A DNA stretch of 64,000 nucleotides, taken from contig VSDK01007199.1 of the NCBI GenBank assembly GCA_009767595.1, positions 290,306 to 354,305 of the forward strand. Direction: 5' to 3'. The stretch is from Symbiodinium kawagutii (lineage: Eukaryota; Sar; Dinophyceae; Suessiales; Symbiodiniaceae). The notes beneath the pieces were generated by a model. That model had not been told where the DNA came from. It ran no database searches and saw only the letters and a program-made list of their open reading frames with translations. A program made the translations under genes and the position numbers. This document shows positions 45,976 to 56,184 of the stretch, piece by piece (within the stretch, counting starts at the first letter, position 1; each line of letters opens with the position of its first letter).

Positions 45976-46414
45976 GGTAATTTGGGGTTGGGTAGTGGCA
46001 GAGGGGGTTTAGGCAGCAACAGGCACTGTACCTACAAAACCTTGACAGTAGACCTGGTTCCTGTTCCAATGGCAAAGTAAACTGAGATAGTTGGATGCCC
46101 ATGACTCTAAGGAAATGATCGAGATGCAGGGCGTACCGGTATACGATGACGCCCTGTTCGCAGCATGCACTGGGCGGCTGTTGGACCACACAATTGTGAG
46201 TGGGGCATCTTTGAAAAAGATGGCTGGCAACAGCTTTAGTCAGCCTTGTATGACAGCATTCATTGCTTTCACCCTTGCTCATTTGAGGAAGGTTGGCAAT
46301 TCGTTTAGAGATGCGGCTGCTGGTACAGAAAGCTTTGGACAAATCATTTACCAAGATCAAGTAGAAGCTTCGGATGACCCCGATGATGATGACGACAACA
46401 ATGCTTCCAACTGA
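41643..46414 (+). CDS. C5 cytosine DNA methyltransferase-like gene, dinoflagellate type
   Basis: Model: 41643-~42590, 42789-~43076, 43631-43698, 43903-44245, 44862-~44895, 45199-45333, 45540-45638, 46112-46414 (stop); about 740 residues. The N-terminus is a Lys/Ala/Ser-rich tail (MAPRKRPAAARARRRRPASA; later AKAKAKAKANTKRRAKAKAK), probably nuclear and DNA-binding. Catalytic parts in order: motif I VVSLYSGLGGAEIAS; motif II-like ACDHNNDC; motif IV AGSTCTDWSSMGN with the catalytic Cys but no following Gln; motif VI as LHECTRLF (HEC for ENV); motif VIII-like FGFPINRSRAY; PVLLASTTHLWGVVRGRPFT; motif IX-X MQGVPV...KKMAGNSFSQPC. All catalytic motifs are present and in order, so it may be active. The exon 1-2 junction is not resolved; other junctions join in frame if GA-AG and GC-AG introns are allowed. 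Methylates cytosine in DNA (or RNA) by family inference. Confidence 0.8.
42789..43076 (+). CDS. Methyltransferase exon 2 (insert between motifs II and IV)
   Basis: After GTCCTAG reads SLAEAKPRYIVPSLEDFLMP, then GALGKLNERIESEKMNCASL and a Lys/Glu-rich helix KKGETEESRKNRQKEATATA. Continues LSQRLVMDLVVMIEQ. The 3' boundary is taken at a GA donor. Confidence 0.6.
43631..44245 (+). CDS. Methyltransferase exons 3-4: motifs IV, VI, VIII
   Basis: Exon 3 (43631-43698) VSMSSITDSEFLILIAGSTC ends within the TGG codon. Exon 4 (43903-44245) completes it, giving CTDW|SSMGNQRGFLGK. This requires an intron GACTGATG...TTCAAG (GA-AG, 204 nt). Exon 4 carries RRWKPVLFLHECTRLF and VNPTEFGFPINRSRAYSAIV. It ends SATGDE before a GC donor. 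Confidence 0.8.
45137..45146. other. Assembly gap (10 N)
   Basis: Run of Ns in a methyltransferase intron. Confidence 1.
45199..45638 (+). CDS. Methyltransferase exons 6-7
   Basis: Exon 6 (45199-45333) ADWKDLLPVAAQMNLQAALK to AINLDQNVGHQ. Exon 7 (45540-45638) EHFGSVAPVLLASTTHLWGV then VRGRPFTPTAAWG. The intron is GATTGC...GCCAG. A tiny upstream exon 5 (44862-44895) reads VEELRHHLALN. The assembly gap at 45137-45146 is intronic. Confidence 0.7.
45757..45975. repeat. Two ATG trinucleotide arrays in a duplicated context
   Basis: (ATG)n at about 45757-45831 and about 45893-45973. Each is preceded by a copy of ATAACATTTACCAATTTTGG, so array and flank were duplicated together. Confidence 0.95.
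46112..46414 (+). CDS. Methyltransferase terminal exon, motifs IX-X
   Basis: Acceptor CTCTAAG, phase 0: EMIEMQGVPVYDDALFAACT, then IVSGASLKKMAGNSFSQPCM and TAFIAFTLAHL. The AGNS motif matches motif X (GNAV/GNSM) that builds the AdoMet pocket. Ends in an acidic tail (DDPDDDDDNNASN) and TGA. Confidence 0.8.
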   Translation, partial: EMIEMQGVPVYDDALFAACTGRLLDHTIVSGASLKKMAGNSFSQPCMTAFIAFTLAHLRKVGNSFRDAAAGTESFGQIIYQDQVEASDDPDDDDDNNASN

Positions 46415-46531
46415 CTCATTGCTGATGCCAGCTTCTCGTCGTGTTGATAAATTATCAAGTAAGATAATCATATTCAAAAAAAAGTGTGATTCGAAAAGGA
46501 AAATCTGGATTAAACTTGAAGCTGCAATGCA

Positions 46532-49266
46532 ATGGCCGAAATTCGTAGAAGAGTGGCTGACCAAACCAGTCCAGCACCGGGCTTTGAACTGGAACGCAGG
46601 AATTTTGACTAAGGTACAAACGTGCATCTTGATATGCGACAAATGTTTGCTGCACTCGGGCTAGTTGGTGCAGGTCCGGTCCGGTCCAGGGTGCTTATGC
46701 TTCTGTTTACTGACCCTCTCTCACTCTCTCTCAGTCTCAGCCTCTCTCTTCAATGCTTCCCATTCGGTTCATCGTTTGATTTTCGGACTTTTGATGAATG
46801 TTTTGGTTCAATAGTTCAATGATGGATCAGTTGCAAACCACCCATTCGCCATTCGCCGATCGCTGAAATCATGGCTGTGAGTTTCGAACAAGAGGTTCTA
46901 TAGGTTCTCAAAGGTCCAGGATTTTCTCCCCAACTCTGTTTCACGGACACTATATCGAACTTGTGTGTTCCTGATGTGAACATGCATTTGAAAGATCCGC
47001 ACATGTACTGAACCATTTTTTTACATGTAGAGGGCAAAACTGATTGATGATGATCCAACCAGCAAATCATCATTATCAATTCATCTTTGACACCATTCAC
47101 TTTCGATCCCTTGACCATCCCGTGATCATGGAGTCGCTTGCAGCGGACTCTGAGCAATTGGTGAAGGATGGCATCCCTACTGAGACAGTGGGCCCCGGTC
47201 ATGCTGATGACCCTGTCCATCAATGTGCAGCCTGTGACAAGGACACTTGGACTTATATAGTTGACTGTGATGTTCGGGACTGTTTGAACCGGTTTTCAGC
47301 AGGTTACAGGTTTGAAATGTGTTTGACATTTTTCTCTAAGAAGGATTGGATAGCCAGTGTCCATGTAGGATGTGTAACAGGTTGCATGACGAAATCTAGT
47401 TAATGATGGTAGTCACGAATCATCGTCATCGTCATCATCATCATCATCATCATCAATCATCATCGTTATCGTCAGACGTCACGTCATCATCATCATCATC
47501 ACCATCATCATCACCCTCATCATCACTCATCATTTATCATCAGCATGACCCAGATGAACAACGATCATCATCTTATGACATGAAAATAAAACAGAAGCTG
47601 GTGGCGGTTGAATGAACTGGCTTCACACACAACACTGACCTACGACTTGGTTATGCCAATGCCAATGCCATGACGCTTTCAGGAGTTTCGTGACTCCGAC
47701 TTTTCCAGTGCAAAGCGGCCCACGAAGTACGCAGGCCACTGCCCGTGCTGCAGCCTCGACCTTCGAAAGATATTGAGGGCGGGGTCGGATGATGCAGACG
47801 CCGCGGCTGGCTCTTCCAGCGCTGCTTGGCTTGGATTCATCTTGGATCAAGGCCCTTTCTCAAATGACCCAACTGACATACACCTCAGTGAAAAGCTAGA
47901 TCAGACCCAAGATTAGTTTTCCTTCCATTTGGTTAGACTAGATTGCAATGCAATTTACTGCAATCAAATCAACCAACAATCAGCGGCGGACACTGTAAAC
48001 CTGAATCCTGAACTGGGCTGTAACTGAACTGAATTAAGATTCGAATTCAACTCCATGACCAGGAGAAATAACATTTGTGGTAGACGAAATTCAGCCAACA
48101 AGTTTGTGTTGAGCAGGTACCTTACTATGTGCAGTCCCAACAACCATGCAATGTAACATATATATATATATATAACCGTAACCATAACAGTGCCAACCAT
48201 AATCGCAAAACCAAGTGCTCAGGACACTCTGGGAACTTCAGCTTTTCTCCGACGATTGCAAAAAGAAAAGCCCGAAGAATACAAGCAAGTCTTTCGAGAT
48301 TGGAAAAATGTGCCAGAGCAGGTGGGTGGCAAAGGGAAAAGGCGTGTCCCTTGGAAGCCGCAACAGTTGATCACCACCCAGACTCGGGAAGCTATCAAGC
48401 AGAATAGAATGTCTGGCAACCACGAAGAGATGAGATTTGGAAGATTCCTGGAGTACATGACAAGCCAAGTTGAACCCGATGAGCGCATGACCGAGTCAGA
48501 AGCACGTATGTGTTGGATGCGCCAAAAAAAACCAAAACGAAGGTCTGGTCCCATAAGCAGAACAAGGACATCGAAGTGGAAGTTGTTGTGGTTTCTTGGT
48601 TGATATCATCTCCAGTGATGTCAGTCAGCGCCAGTCAGAGTTTGTCTCAGTATATAATTTTCAAAATACATTTCAAACTTTTTAGAACTTCAAAGGCAAC
48701 AGGTGGGAAGTGATAGAACATGTTACAAGTATGGGAAAATGAAGTGAATAGTGAATAATAAGAAAAGGCTGTAAAACCCACCAAACATAATTTGATATGC
48801 AAAGGCTTGATCCATTCGTCATTGGTCATGATGATGATGATGGATGATGGATGATGGATGATGAATGCTGACGCCACCACTGCGAATTCAATTTCCAACC
48901 CGATTCCAAAGAATAGTTAGACTTGGACGTGGGTCCAGATTATGATTGGATCCCTTTTTTGTTCAGAGCCGCTTGCCAAATCCAAGGTTGAAACCAGCCG
49001 CACGAGGCACCAGGAACAGCTTGCCGCGGACAAACAGGCTGCCATGCGAGTAGTTGATCAAATCAACAATGCATCGGAGGCCCAAGTCCAACAAGCTTCA
49101 AACAAAGTGATGGCAACCCTATCTGAATCGTTTGAGGACGATTTCTTCGCAGACTCTTGACTGTGCAAGAACGGTGGGCATAAGGCGGATGGTCTAGAGA
49201 TAAGCTTTATTAAACAGTCAATTTGATCAGTTTTGACACTTGACACTAGCTGATGTACTTTCATCA

Positions 49267-49314
<48 letters not shown>

Positions 49315-49351
49315 GTCATCATCATCATCACCATCATCATCATCATCTTCG

Positions 49352-49386
<35 letters not shown>

Positions 49387-49430
49387 GTCATCGTCATCAT
49401 CCCTCATCATCATCATCCATCATCATCACC

Positions 49431-49462
<32 letters not shown>

Positions 49463-49491
49463 CATCCATCATCATCATCATCATCCCCACC

Positions 49492-49523
<32 letters not shown>

Positions 49524-52500
49524 CGTATCATCAAAGCACTTAATCAGCAAACACATTTTTAGAGTCCATATGACAGCATGGGGCTCTTAAATCTCAATAT
49601 TTTCGCTTTCAATTTTCAACAGCCAATACCATTCAACATTCAACGCCGTTCGCATTCATTGCGTCACTCATCACCCGCCAGTGAATCACTGCCAATCAAG
49701 TGCAAGTTGAACCAATGACGGTGACACTTCATGTGTCTGACTCTGACTCAAATGACCTGAGGAGCCTTCGCTGAAATGGATGGGCCAGCTCATCCCCGAT
49801 GACACCGCTTTGGCAGATGACAAGTCAACTAGGACCAACATGGTTGATGTCAGCCGTCAGGCGTCACTATGTCACTCATGCTGTACTTGACTTATGGACT
49901 GAGTCACTAGTAAGGACTTGATCACCAAATGATCATTTATCCAAATTAAACAAAGCAGTGTTTCATCCAGCTCTTGCGATGATGATTCAAACCACTCATT
50001 CAAATCAATCCGTTTGGAGTCATTCGTTTGCAGGAAGCCTAAGAAAAGCAAAAAGCCAAAGAAAGAAAAAGACCTCTCCACGGCAAAACTGATGGCAGCC
50101 ACCAAGATGGTGAACCAGCGCAAGCTTTTGGGTGCCTTGTTGAAGGATGCCGAAGAAAAGCTACAGGCAAGGCCTGTTGCTGACATACATGCATCGGTCA
50201 CAACCTTACCACTACATTCGCTTCAATCACCATCATTCGGGCGGTACTGGATCTTGATTTCAACATCAGTGACATGATGCTGGATCAACTATACGAGGTT
50301 GGTTCAGTGCTCCCCTAAGTCTTTCACCAGCTCGTTTTTCCACAGTGTAGTTGGGTGGTGGGGCAGGCGGGGGCTGGACAGATTAATGCTTGCTATTGGT
50401 AGACTATCGAACATTTGAGCTAGGTTTGTTGTTAAGACAAAGTAATTGAACTGACTCTGACTCAACTCACACTCACAAGTCACGTCGCGTCATTCAATGT
50501 CAATACAATTACAATACAAGTCTGAACTAACCAAGCCCAAAAACAACCAGACACCAAGTAAGCCCAGTTTTTTATTGAACATAGCTGATTCTTTCATTTT
50601 TTTTGGATTGTGTCATTGTGACTGACTGTCCCACTCATTTTTGTGGGTTGTTACATGTCCCCCTGCCGGCAGGCGTGGTTGACTTCCAACAACGAATTGG
50701 TGGAGAAGACCAACGAGCTGATTGAAAAGGGGGTGACCGAGGAAAGGCTCCTGTCGGAGCAAGATGTACCTGGACTCTCAACATAAACCGTCACGTTCGT
50801 TTGGGCTGGTCTTGAGCAGGGTGAAAACCCAGCAGGCTTCCAGACCTGCCAGGGCCAATACTCATGTTTGGGGCTTGAACATTGGTTATGTCGTGTGAAT
50901 TCATTGTCATATCACGTTCAGTTCAGTATCACCGGGAAATGTTGAGACACCAAGACACCAACATCATCGAATCGTACATGTTTTTTGATTTTGATTCATT
51001 GATCGTCGATAGCTGATACTCCCTTGGCCCTGGATTCCTCTCTTTCTCTTCTCTCTCATCAAGTATTGCCTCGCATGGTATCTGAGGTGCTCGGTTTGGA
51101 TGACAAAGCGGGTGTCATCAAGATGATCTACTCGATCCTCGCGAGGGACAAACTGCTGAAACTCTTGAGTCACGGGATGCCGACTACGGAGTCAAGTGAA
51201 CCAGCTGAGCCCATCTTTACAATGACTCTGGAAGAGCAGAACAAGCTGATTGATGAGACCATCAAAGAAGATGCTTTCCTGTTGGAATCAGCCAACAAAC
51301 CCATCTCTTGGCGGGAGCTGGGAACCCCTGAAGCATTCTACTCTGGATGCTGTAGCAGTGCTGAAGTTACAGATGTTGAGAAGGCTCTGCTTGACCGGGT
51401 CAGTCACTCCAAGACGGCAGTTTCGGCCCTTCGCAAATCCACGAAGGATGGGGTGTTGAAATTTGTTTGAAACGGAAAAGGGGCTCGAATAGGATCAACC
51501 AAATCCAATTGATCATTCCAAGAAGTTAGCGACATTGGGTGTTTCGCCAGCCAGTCCCCCAATCCATCAAAAGCTGGTAATTTGGTGACCGTAGGCCAGG
51601 CAGGCAGATTTATATGATATGTGTTTACATCATCGCATAGAAACATGTACATACATACCCATGATGAAGCCCTGCCAAGTGCCAACTACCAATACACAAT
51701 TGTCCAAGTTTATAAACCAGTTTGCCTTCTGCCGCATTGACAGGACTGCACGCAAATGATGAAGTCCGTGCAGAAAGCTCGTCAGCGTTACCAGGAACAA
51801 CTTGCCCGAGCCATGGCAGCCACGGACTGATGTCATGATCGGATCTTAAATGGACTCGTGATTCGTTCTGTCCAGCCACTGATTCCGAATTCTGAATCTG
51901 ACCCACTCAGACTCTGTCAGTGACTGACTCAACCACCATCCATAAGAATACCTACATACAAACTACTACAATCTTTTGAAGTTGATTCACCTTGATATTG
52001 CAAACAATACATTGATAATATTACCTGGTTCCAACCAGCCAGCCAGCCATTCCATGCCGATGCTTCCGAGATTCCGAAATGCTGAAATTCCGATTCCCGG
52101 CTTGCCACATCACTTCTACTTCCGTACTTCCTTACGTCTTACTTCCTCCCTTACTCCCTCAAACTTGACTACTTCATTGTCTTCATTGTACTCAGCCACT
52201 GTTCAGGAAGTGCGCAAACCGGATCCGGTAGGGGCTCCTCAGCCGGTGGCCCGAATCTTTCTGGCCGACCAAACCTGACCAACCTCGACAAGAATGATCC
52301 GGAGATTCTTCGTGCATGGAAGTAGCTTGGCCACCGATTAATTGAAATCACACTTGCTCCATGTGATGGTCCAACTCTACTCCATCAGTGGTTTGTGTTT
52401 CTCACCTTTCTCACTCATCAAGTTTTGCTTTGTCAGCGTCAGTGTTCAGGCTGAAATCACCGTTTTTGTTGTACCGATGTTTCCATCATGGTCGCAGTAT

Positions 52501-55225
52501 ACAATTTGTTTTCAACTCATCATGTCATTTGTTCACATGTTTGCGTTTCAAGTTCAGCAGCGTTCGCATGAGTTTGTTCTTGAATAAGGCAAATCAGCAC
52601 AAGCTTTCCTATGAAGGTGGTGCAGAACGTTGGTGATGAGGACCCATCGCGCTTTCCCTTGATCATTCGGAAGGGAAGAAATTCCCTGAGTATGATGTGC
52701 AATAACAAAGACGATGTCAAGAAGTTCTTCACAACTTGCACCGATGCTTTTCTGACCAGCCTTCAGTCGCACAAATTGAGTCGACCAACGAATCTTGTTT
52801 ATAAATCAAATGTATTTTTTGGTTTGAGCATCTGTGCATCGTTATAGCTTATGGTGGGTGACCCCAAGAAGTGATGTGTTTCTCATTATTTTTGGTTTTA
52901 GTGGATAAATGATTTCGGGGTCGGGGTCAGAGTCGGCTTTATAAGTAATATTCTTGAATAATTTACAAGGCAGCTAGTCGCCTACTGAAACTCATAATGC
53001 TTATTTGTTGTTTTTTGTTTGGTCATGATTTAATGACAATAGTAGCAACGCCCCAAATGCCCTCAGCCGTCAGCCTTCAACCATTTGCCAATTTTGACAT
53101 TTATCCCATTTCAGGTGCACTTTCAAGACCTGTGACAATGCTGGTGTTGAAGATCCCCAAGCTTCTGCGGCTGTGAACGAAATGAAAGCCAGGCTCTTGG
53201 AGCTGCTACCGCCTAGGTGGAAGGAGTAGTGGATCAAACGGTTGGTTGCTAAATGTTTTTTTTTCAACTTTTTCATTTTCCCACCTCAAATTTCCAAAGT
53301 TTCAAAACATACACAACCAAAATTAAACCTCCCCAGTTCCAGCCACCCCAGCACCCCACCACACATACACTGCAGGATCCATCCTGCTTCATCGACGATG
53401 AAAAGGTTGAGGTGTACGCGAAGAAGCATAACATGCAGCAGGGTATGAAAGATCTGGAAGCACTATCGCTTTGCGGGTCCAAACAGGGCATTGGCTACTG
53501 TGGCATGGAAAACTGTGCTTTGCCTTCCTTGCGTCTTCAGGTTCCCTGATGAGAGCTTCGCATGTTTGTTCTCAGGGTGATGGTGCTTTGAAGTCATAAT
53601 TGGTAAAACCCAAACAAACATGTTTCTTAGATGGGTTGATGTTCCAATGTTTCATGTTCATTTTTGATTCGATGGTCAAGAAGAACAGCAAACAGCTATT
53701 AGAATACAACTACAGCTGCAACAGCTCCATCAAATCAACATGATCAGCCCTAGGTATCGGGAACCAAGATGATTGTCGCTGCTAGCATTGGCGAGATCAT
53801 GGAGCACTTTGCTGTGAATGGCATCGCCGAAGCTCGTGAACGATTCCAATCTTTAGCTGCTTCTGATGTGCCCGATCCGTCCACGGGTGATTTGGATGTG
53901 TATACGTATGTTTTTTTCATTTCTTGAGACTGAGAATTCTAAATATTTTTGATGTTTAACTTGTTCGACTTCTTCGGGTACTTCGCATTTCGCATTTCAA
54001 CAATATTTGAAATGCAATGAACCCACCATCATGTGTTGTTGTTTTGTTAACCTTGGCCTTGATGATGATGATGATTGATGATTGATAGTTGACCCGAAAG
54101 GTGACCTTCATACCCTCCGTGCTGGTTTCCTACGAACCGGTGACATATTTTGGCTACCGATGGGGTATATGATCTGCGAGAAAACCATGGCCGACACCAG
54201 TTTGGGCATCAGGCGGGGTTACATTTTTTTCTTACTCACCCGTAGCATCAGCAGCATCAGCAATCAGCAGCATCCATCATTTGATCTAACCAGCCCAGCT
54301 TGTTCAACTTGCGTTTGTGATTTGATTTCTGTTTGGATTTGATTCCTCCCTCTTAATTTCTGTTCGCAGCCAGCCCTACAGCAATCCCGTAAGCGCCCGC
54401 AGGATGACAGTTCTGAAGCACGGAGATTTGGAGAAGCATTCGATGGCCATCGTTTTTGACCAGGCCAAGCTGATACCCGCATCAGCATTGGTTGGTGAAA
54501 TCCTCCAGTTGCACGATATCGAGACCCCAGACTTCGAGATGCTGAAACGAGATACGACCTTGGCACTACCTGGGATACCTGCGGCAAGGGTGAAGCAGGA
54601 AGATCAAGAGGCGATCGATGACGAGCGCGAGGAGCAGCTTGGCAAGAGTGATGCTACACCTGGTGAGCGTGAAGAGATGGAGCCTGACGCTTTACCTGGT
54701 GAAACTCAGGATGGACATGAAGAGATCGAGAAGGGTGCCACTCTTGGTGAGAATCCGAATGGACATGAACCGATCGAGAATGGTGCCCCCCCGGGTGAAC
54801 TTCCTGATGGAGATGGACCGATGGAACATGGTGCTGATCCTGGTGAAAAAGAAGACAGTGATGGACACAAAGCCGACCAAGAAGATCCAACACATGGCCA
54901 AGGAGCTGGTGATGCAGCTGAAGGAGAAACGACAGTTCAGCAAGCAGACTGTGAAGAAACGCAAGCAGCAAACAATGATGAAGCAACAAAGGGAGGTGAT
55001 GCAGTGACAAGGAAGGATTTACAGCCTTTGTTCTCGGATGATGAAAGTCAGCCACCTCCTCCATCACCAGCTCCCTCCAATGCCTCCAAACGCAAACATG
55101 ATGGTACCAAAAAAGGTGACAAGGCCACTGCTCCAAAGGCCAAGAAGGAAAAGAAAAGCAAGAAAAAGGGGGAAGATGATTCCAGCAAACAGCGTAAGAT
55201 GGGCGACTTCATGAAGGCATCCTGA
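46532..55225 (+). CDS. Gene C: large dinoflagellate-type multi-exon protein
   Basis: Starts 118 nt after the methyltransferase stop with MAEIRRRVADQTSPAPGFEL. Exons (approximate): 46532-46599, 47031-47063, ~47137-47310, 47683-47910, 48223-~48585, 48967-~49151, 50034-50198, 50673-50765, 51064-~51440, 51744-51821, 52207-~52260, 52589-~52760, 53115-53223, 53375-~53489, 53754-53905, 54089-~54213, 54370-55225. About 1100 residues. Recurrent elements: YKQVFRDWKNVPEQVGGKGK, HKLSYEGGAERW, DEKVEVYAKKHNMQQGMKDL, GDLHTLRAGFLRTGDIFWLP and a Lys-rich C-terminus. I recall this architecture from dinoflagellate protein sets without assigned function. Two internal frame breaks (48.52 and 52.63 kb) may be assembly errors. 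Several introns appear to be GA-AG. Confidence 0.6.
47683..47910 (+). CDS. Gene C exon
   Basis: After GCTTTCAG: EFRDSDFSSAKRPTKYAGHC, PCCSLDLRKILRAGSDDADA, to KLDQTQ before GATTAG. Phase 0 on both sides; joins 48223 via a GA-AG intron. Confidence 0.65.
48223..48585 (+). CDS. Gene C exon with probable 1-nt deletion
   Basis: Acceptor GTGCTCAG: DTLGTSAFLRRLQKEKPEEY, then MSGNHEEMRFGRFLEYMTSQ and TESEARMCWMRQKK. After an A8 run (48523-48530) the protein-like frame continues in another register: TKVWSHKQNKDIEVEVVVV. One more A would restore it, so this is either a sequencing error or a real frameshift. Confidence 0.6.
48967..49160 (+). CDS. Gene C exon, coiled-coil-like
   Basis: PLAKSKVETSRTRHQEQLAA, then MRVVDQINNASEAQVQQASN and SFEDDFF. 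Ends at a GA donor (GACTCT) or the TGA just after it. Confidence 0.55.
49258..49535. repeat. CAT/ATC trinucleotide array
   Basis: Imperfect (ATC)n of about 280 bp in a gene C intron; open in all frames, not coding. A related shorter array lies at 47420-47540. Confidence 0.95.
50034..50765 (+). CDS. Gene C exons
   Basis: 50034-50198: KPKKSKKPKKEKDLSTAKLM then NQRKLLGALLKDAEEKLQAR. 50673-50765: AWLTSNNELVEKTNELIEKG then VTEERLLSEQD before GTACCT. Lys-rich then helical. Confidence 0.55.
51064..51473 (+). CDS. Gene C exon
   Basis: Polypyrimidine tract then CATCAAG. Reads LPRMVSEVLGLDDKAGVIKM, then HGMPTTESSEPAEPIFTMTL and PISWRELGTPEAFYSGCCSS. Strong coding appearance. Confidence 0.65.
51744..52278 (+). 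CDS. Gene C short exons
   Basis: 51744-51830: DCTQMMKSVQKARQRYQEQL then ARAMAAT. 52207-52278: EVRKPDPVGAPQPVARIFLA. Both are preceded by good CAG acceptors and end at GA donors just before in-frame stops. Confidence 0.5.
52589..52760 (+). CDS. Gene C exon with frame break
   Basis: After AATAAG reads ANQHKLSYEGGAER; then the convincing frame shifts to VGDEDPSRFPLIIRKGRNSL and NNKDDVKKFFTTCTDAFLTS near 52631. One surplus base would explain it. Confidence 0.5.
53115..53489 (+). CDS. Gene C exons
   Basis: 53115-53223: CTFKTCDNAGVEDPQASAAV, ending LLELLPPRWK before GAGTAG. 53375-53489: DPSCFIDDEKVEVYAKKHNM then QQGMKDLEALSLCGSKQ. Joining them through the GA donor keeps the frame. Confidence 0.6.
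53754..54213 (+). CDS. Gene C exons
   Basis: 53754-53905: VSGTKMIVAASIGEIMEHFA, then ARERFQSLAASDVPDPSTGD. 54089-~54213: DPKGDLHTLRAGFLRTGDIF, then WLPMGYMICEKTMADTSLGI. The second has a beta-rich look. Confidence 0.6.
54370..55225 (+). CDS. Gene C terminal exon, acidic linker and Lys-rich tail
   Basis: Acceptor GTTCGCAG: QPYSNPVSARRMTVLKHGDL, then SMAIVFDQAKLIPASALVGE. Then come about six imperfect acidic repeats of 17-19 residues (ATPGEREEMEPDALPGE, ATLGENPNGHEPIEN, APPGELPDGDGPMEH) and KAKKEKKSKKKGEDDSSKQR. Stop TGA at 55223. Confidence 0.7.
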
Positions 55226-55309
55226 GTTTTGGAATCTGGAAGATTCCGCTTTTTGGTTTCCGCGCACCATCCGCGAAGGGGGAAAAAAAGGGTGAGCTGG
55301 CGCTACTAC

Positions 55310-55400
55310 CGTTGTTTGGAAGATGCGTTTTGAACATTCATGTGTTGATTCAAAACGCTTGTTGGAGGGATCAACCAATATTGATGTGTCAAAACGCTTA
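55310..55400. repeat. AAGCGTTTT/AAAACGCTT motif cluster
   Basis: GATGCGTTTTGAAC, CAAAACGCTTGTTGG and CAAAACGCTTATCGG within 90 bp, just after the gene C stop. Similar words at 22.55-22.64 and 38.87-38.94 kb. Confidence 0.4.
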
Positions 55401-55483
55401 TCGGGCTCCAAAACTAACAGATAAGCAACTTAACATAACCATCATTAATGGTTATAACCCCCTTCCAACCCTTATAAAAACCT

Positions 55484-55629
55484 GCATGGCTTCGCTGAGG
55501 CACTGGAAATTCGGGATTCTCAAAGTGCTTCAGCACTTCCTCGACCGCAGTGTGATCCCCAGGCAGATCGGCAGCGGAAAGGAGCTCCGCTTTCCGCTTC
55601 TTTCTGGGCACTTTGGGCTGTGGGAGCCT
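55484..55629 (-). CDS. Internal exon, minus gene M4
   Basis: Acceptor TCTTGAG, donor GTTTTT. LPQPKVPRKKRKAELLSAAD, then HTAVEEVLKHFENPEFPVPQ. The PRKKRK is NLS-like. Strongly coding, on the strand opposite to gene C. Confidence 0.65.
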
Positions 55630-56084
55630 CAAGACACCAGAAGTCTAGAGACAAAACCTAGACTTTGCGATGTTCATGAGATTTAGACTCAAAGAACTTT
55701 CTCCAAAGTTGAACCGTCTGCATTTCCAAAGCGGCTTGCATCTTCGGTGCGAGTCATGTTCGGAACTGATTGTCTTGGAAGCAGCGCATGCTTGCTGTCC
55801 ATGACTAGACATGTATGCAACTCACTAAGTCACAAAGCCACACCACTGAAAATAAACAACATGTTGCGTGCGAGTAGCCCACTCAAGCCTCCCTGACAAA
55901 AGGTGGCAAGTTGCTGAAGCTCCTGCGAGACATCGCAAACACCCTTGGGGAAGCTATGAAGTCGCCGCATTGTTTGGCAGATGTTGACAACCAAATGATG
56001 GAACCGCCAATGTTTGGGGGAGTAGTAACCTCCCTGGTGAACTGAAAATGTGATATATCATATGCTTGCAACTCACATCGAGAA

Positions 56085-56184
56085 AAATCGACCACTACAT
56101 CTGGCGCGGCAAATGGCTGGATCCCACCTTCATAGAATAGAGGCCCATTTGGATCCCTGACACGGAGTACAAGTATGTTGCACC
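56085..56184 (-). CDS. Internal exon, minus gene M4
   Basis: Joined to the upstream exon across a family-I element. Reads GCNILVLRVRDPNGPLFYEG then IQPFAAPDVVVDFSR before canonical GTGAGT. Confidence 0.7.

Noticed and set aside
45728-46642. 304-codon minus-strand frame with long His and Ser runs
   Set aside because: Runs come from the CAT/ATG arrays; it is antisense to the methyltransferase terminal exon, which has clear motif X.
49240-49590. Poly-Ile and poly-Ser frames
   Set aside because: Trinucleotide array inside a gene C intron.
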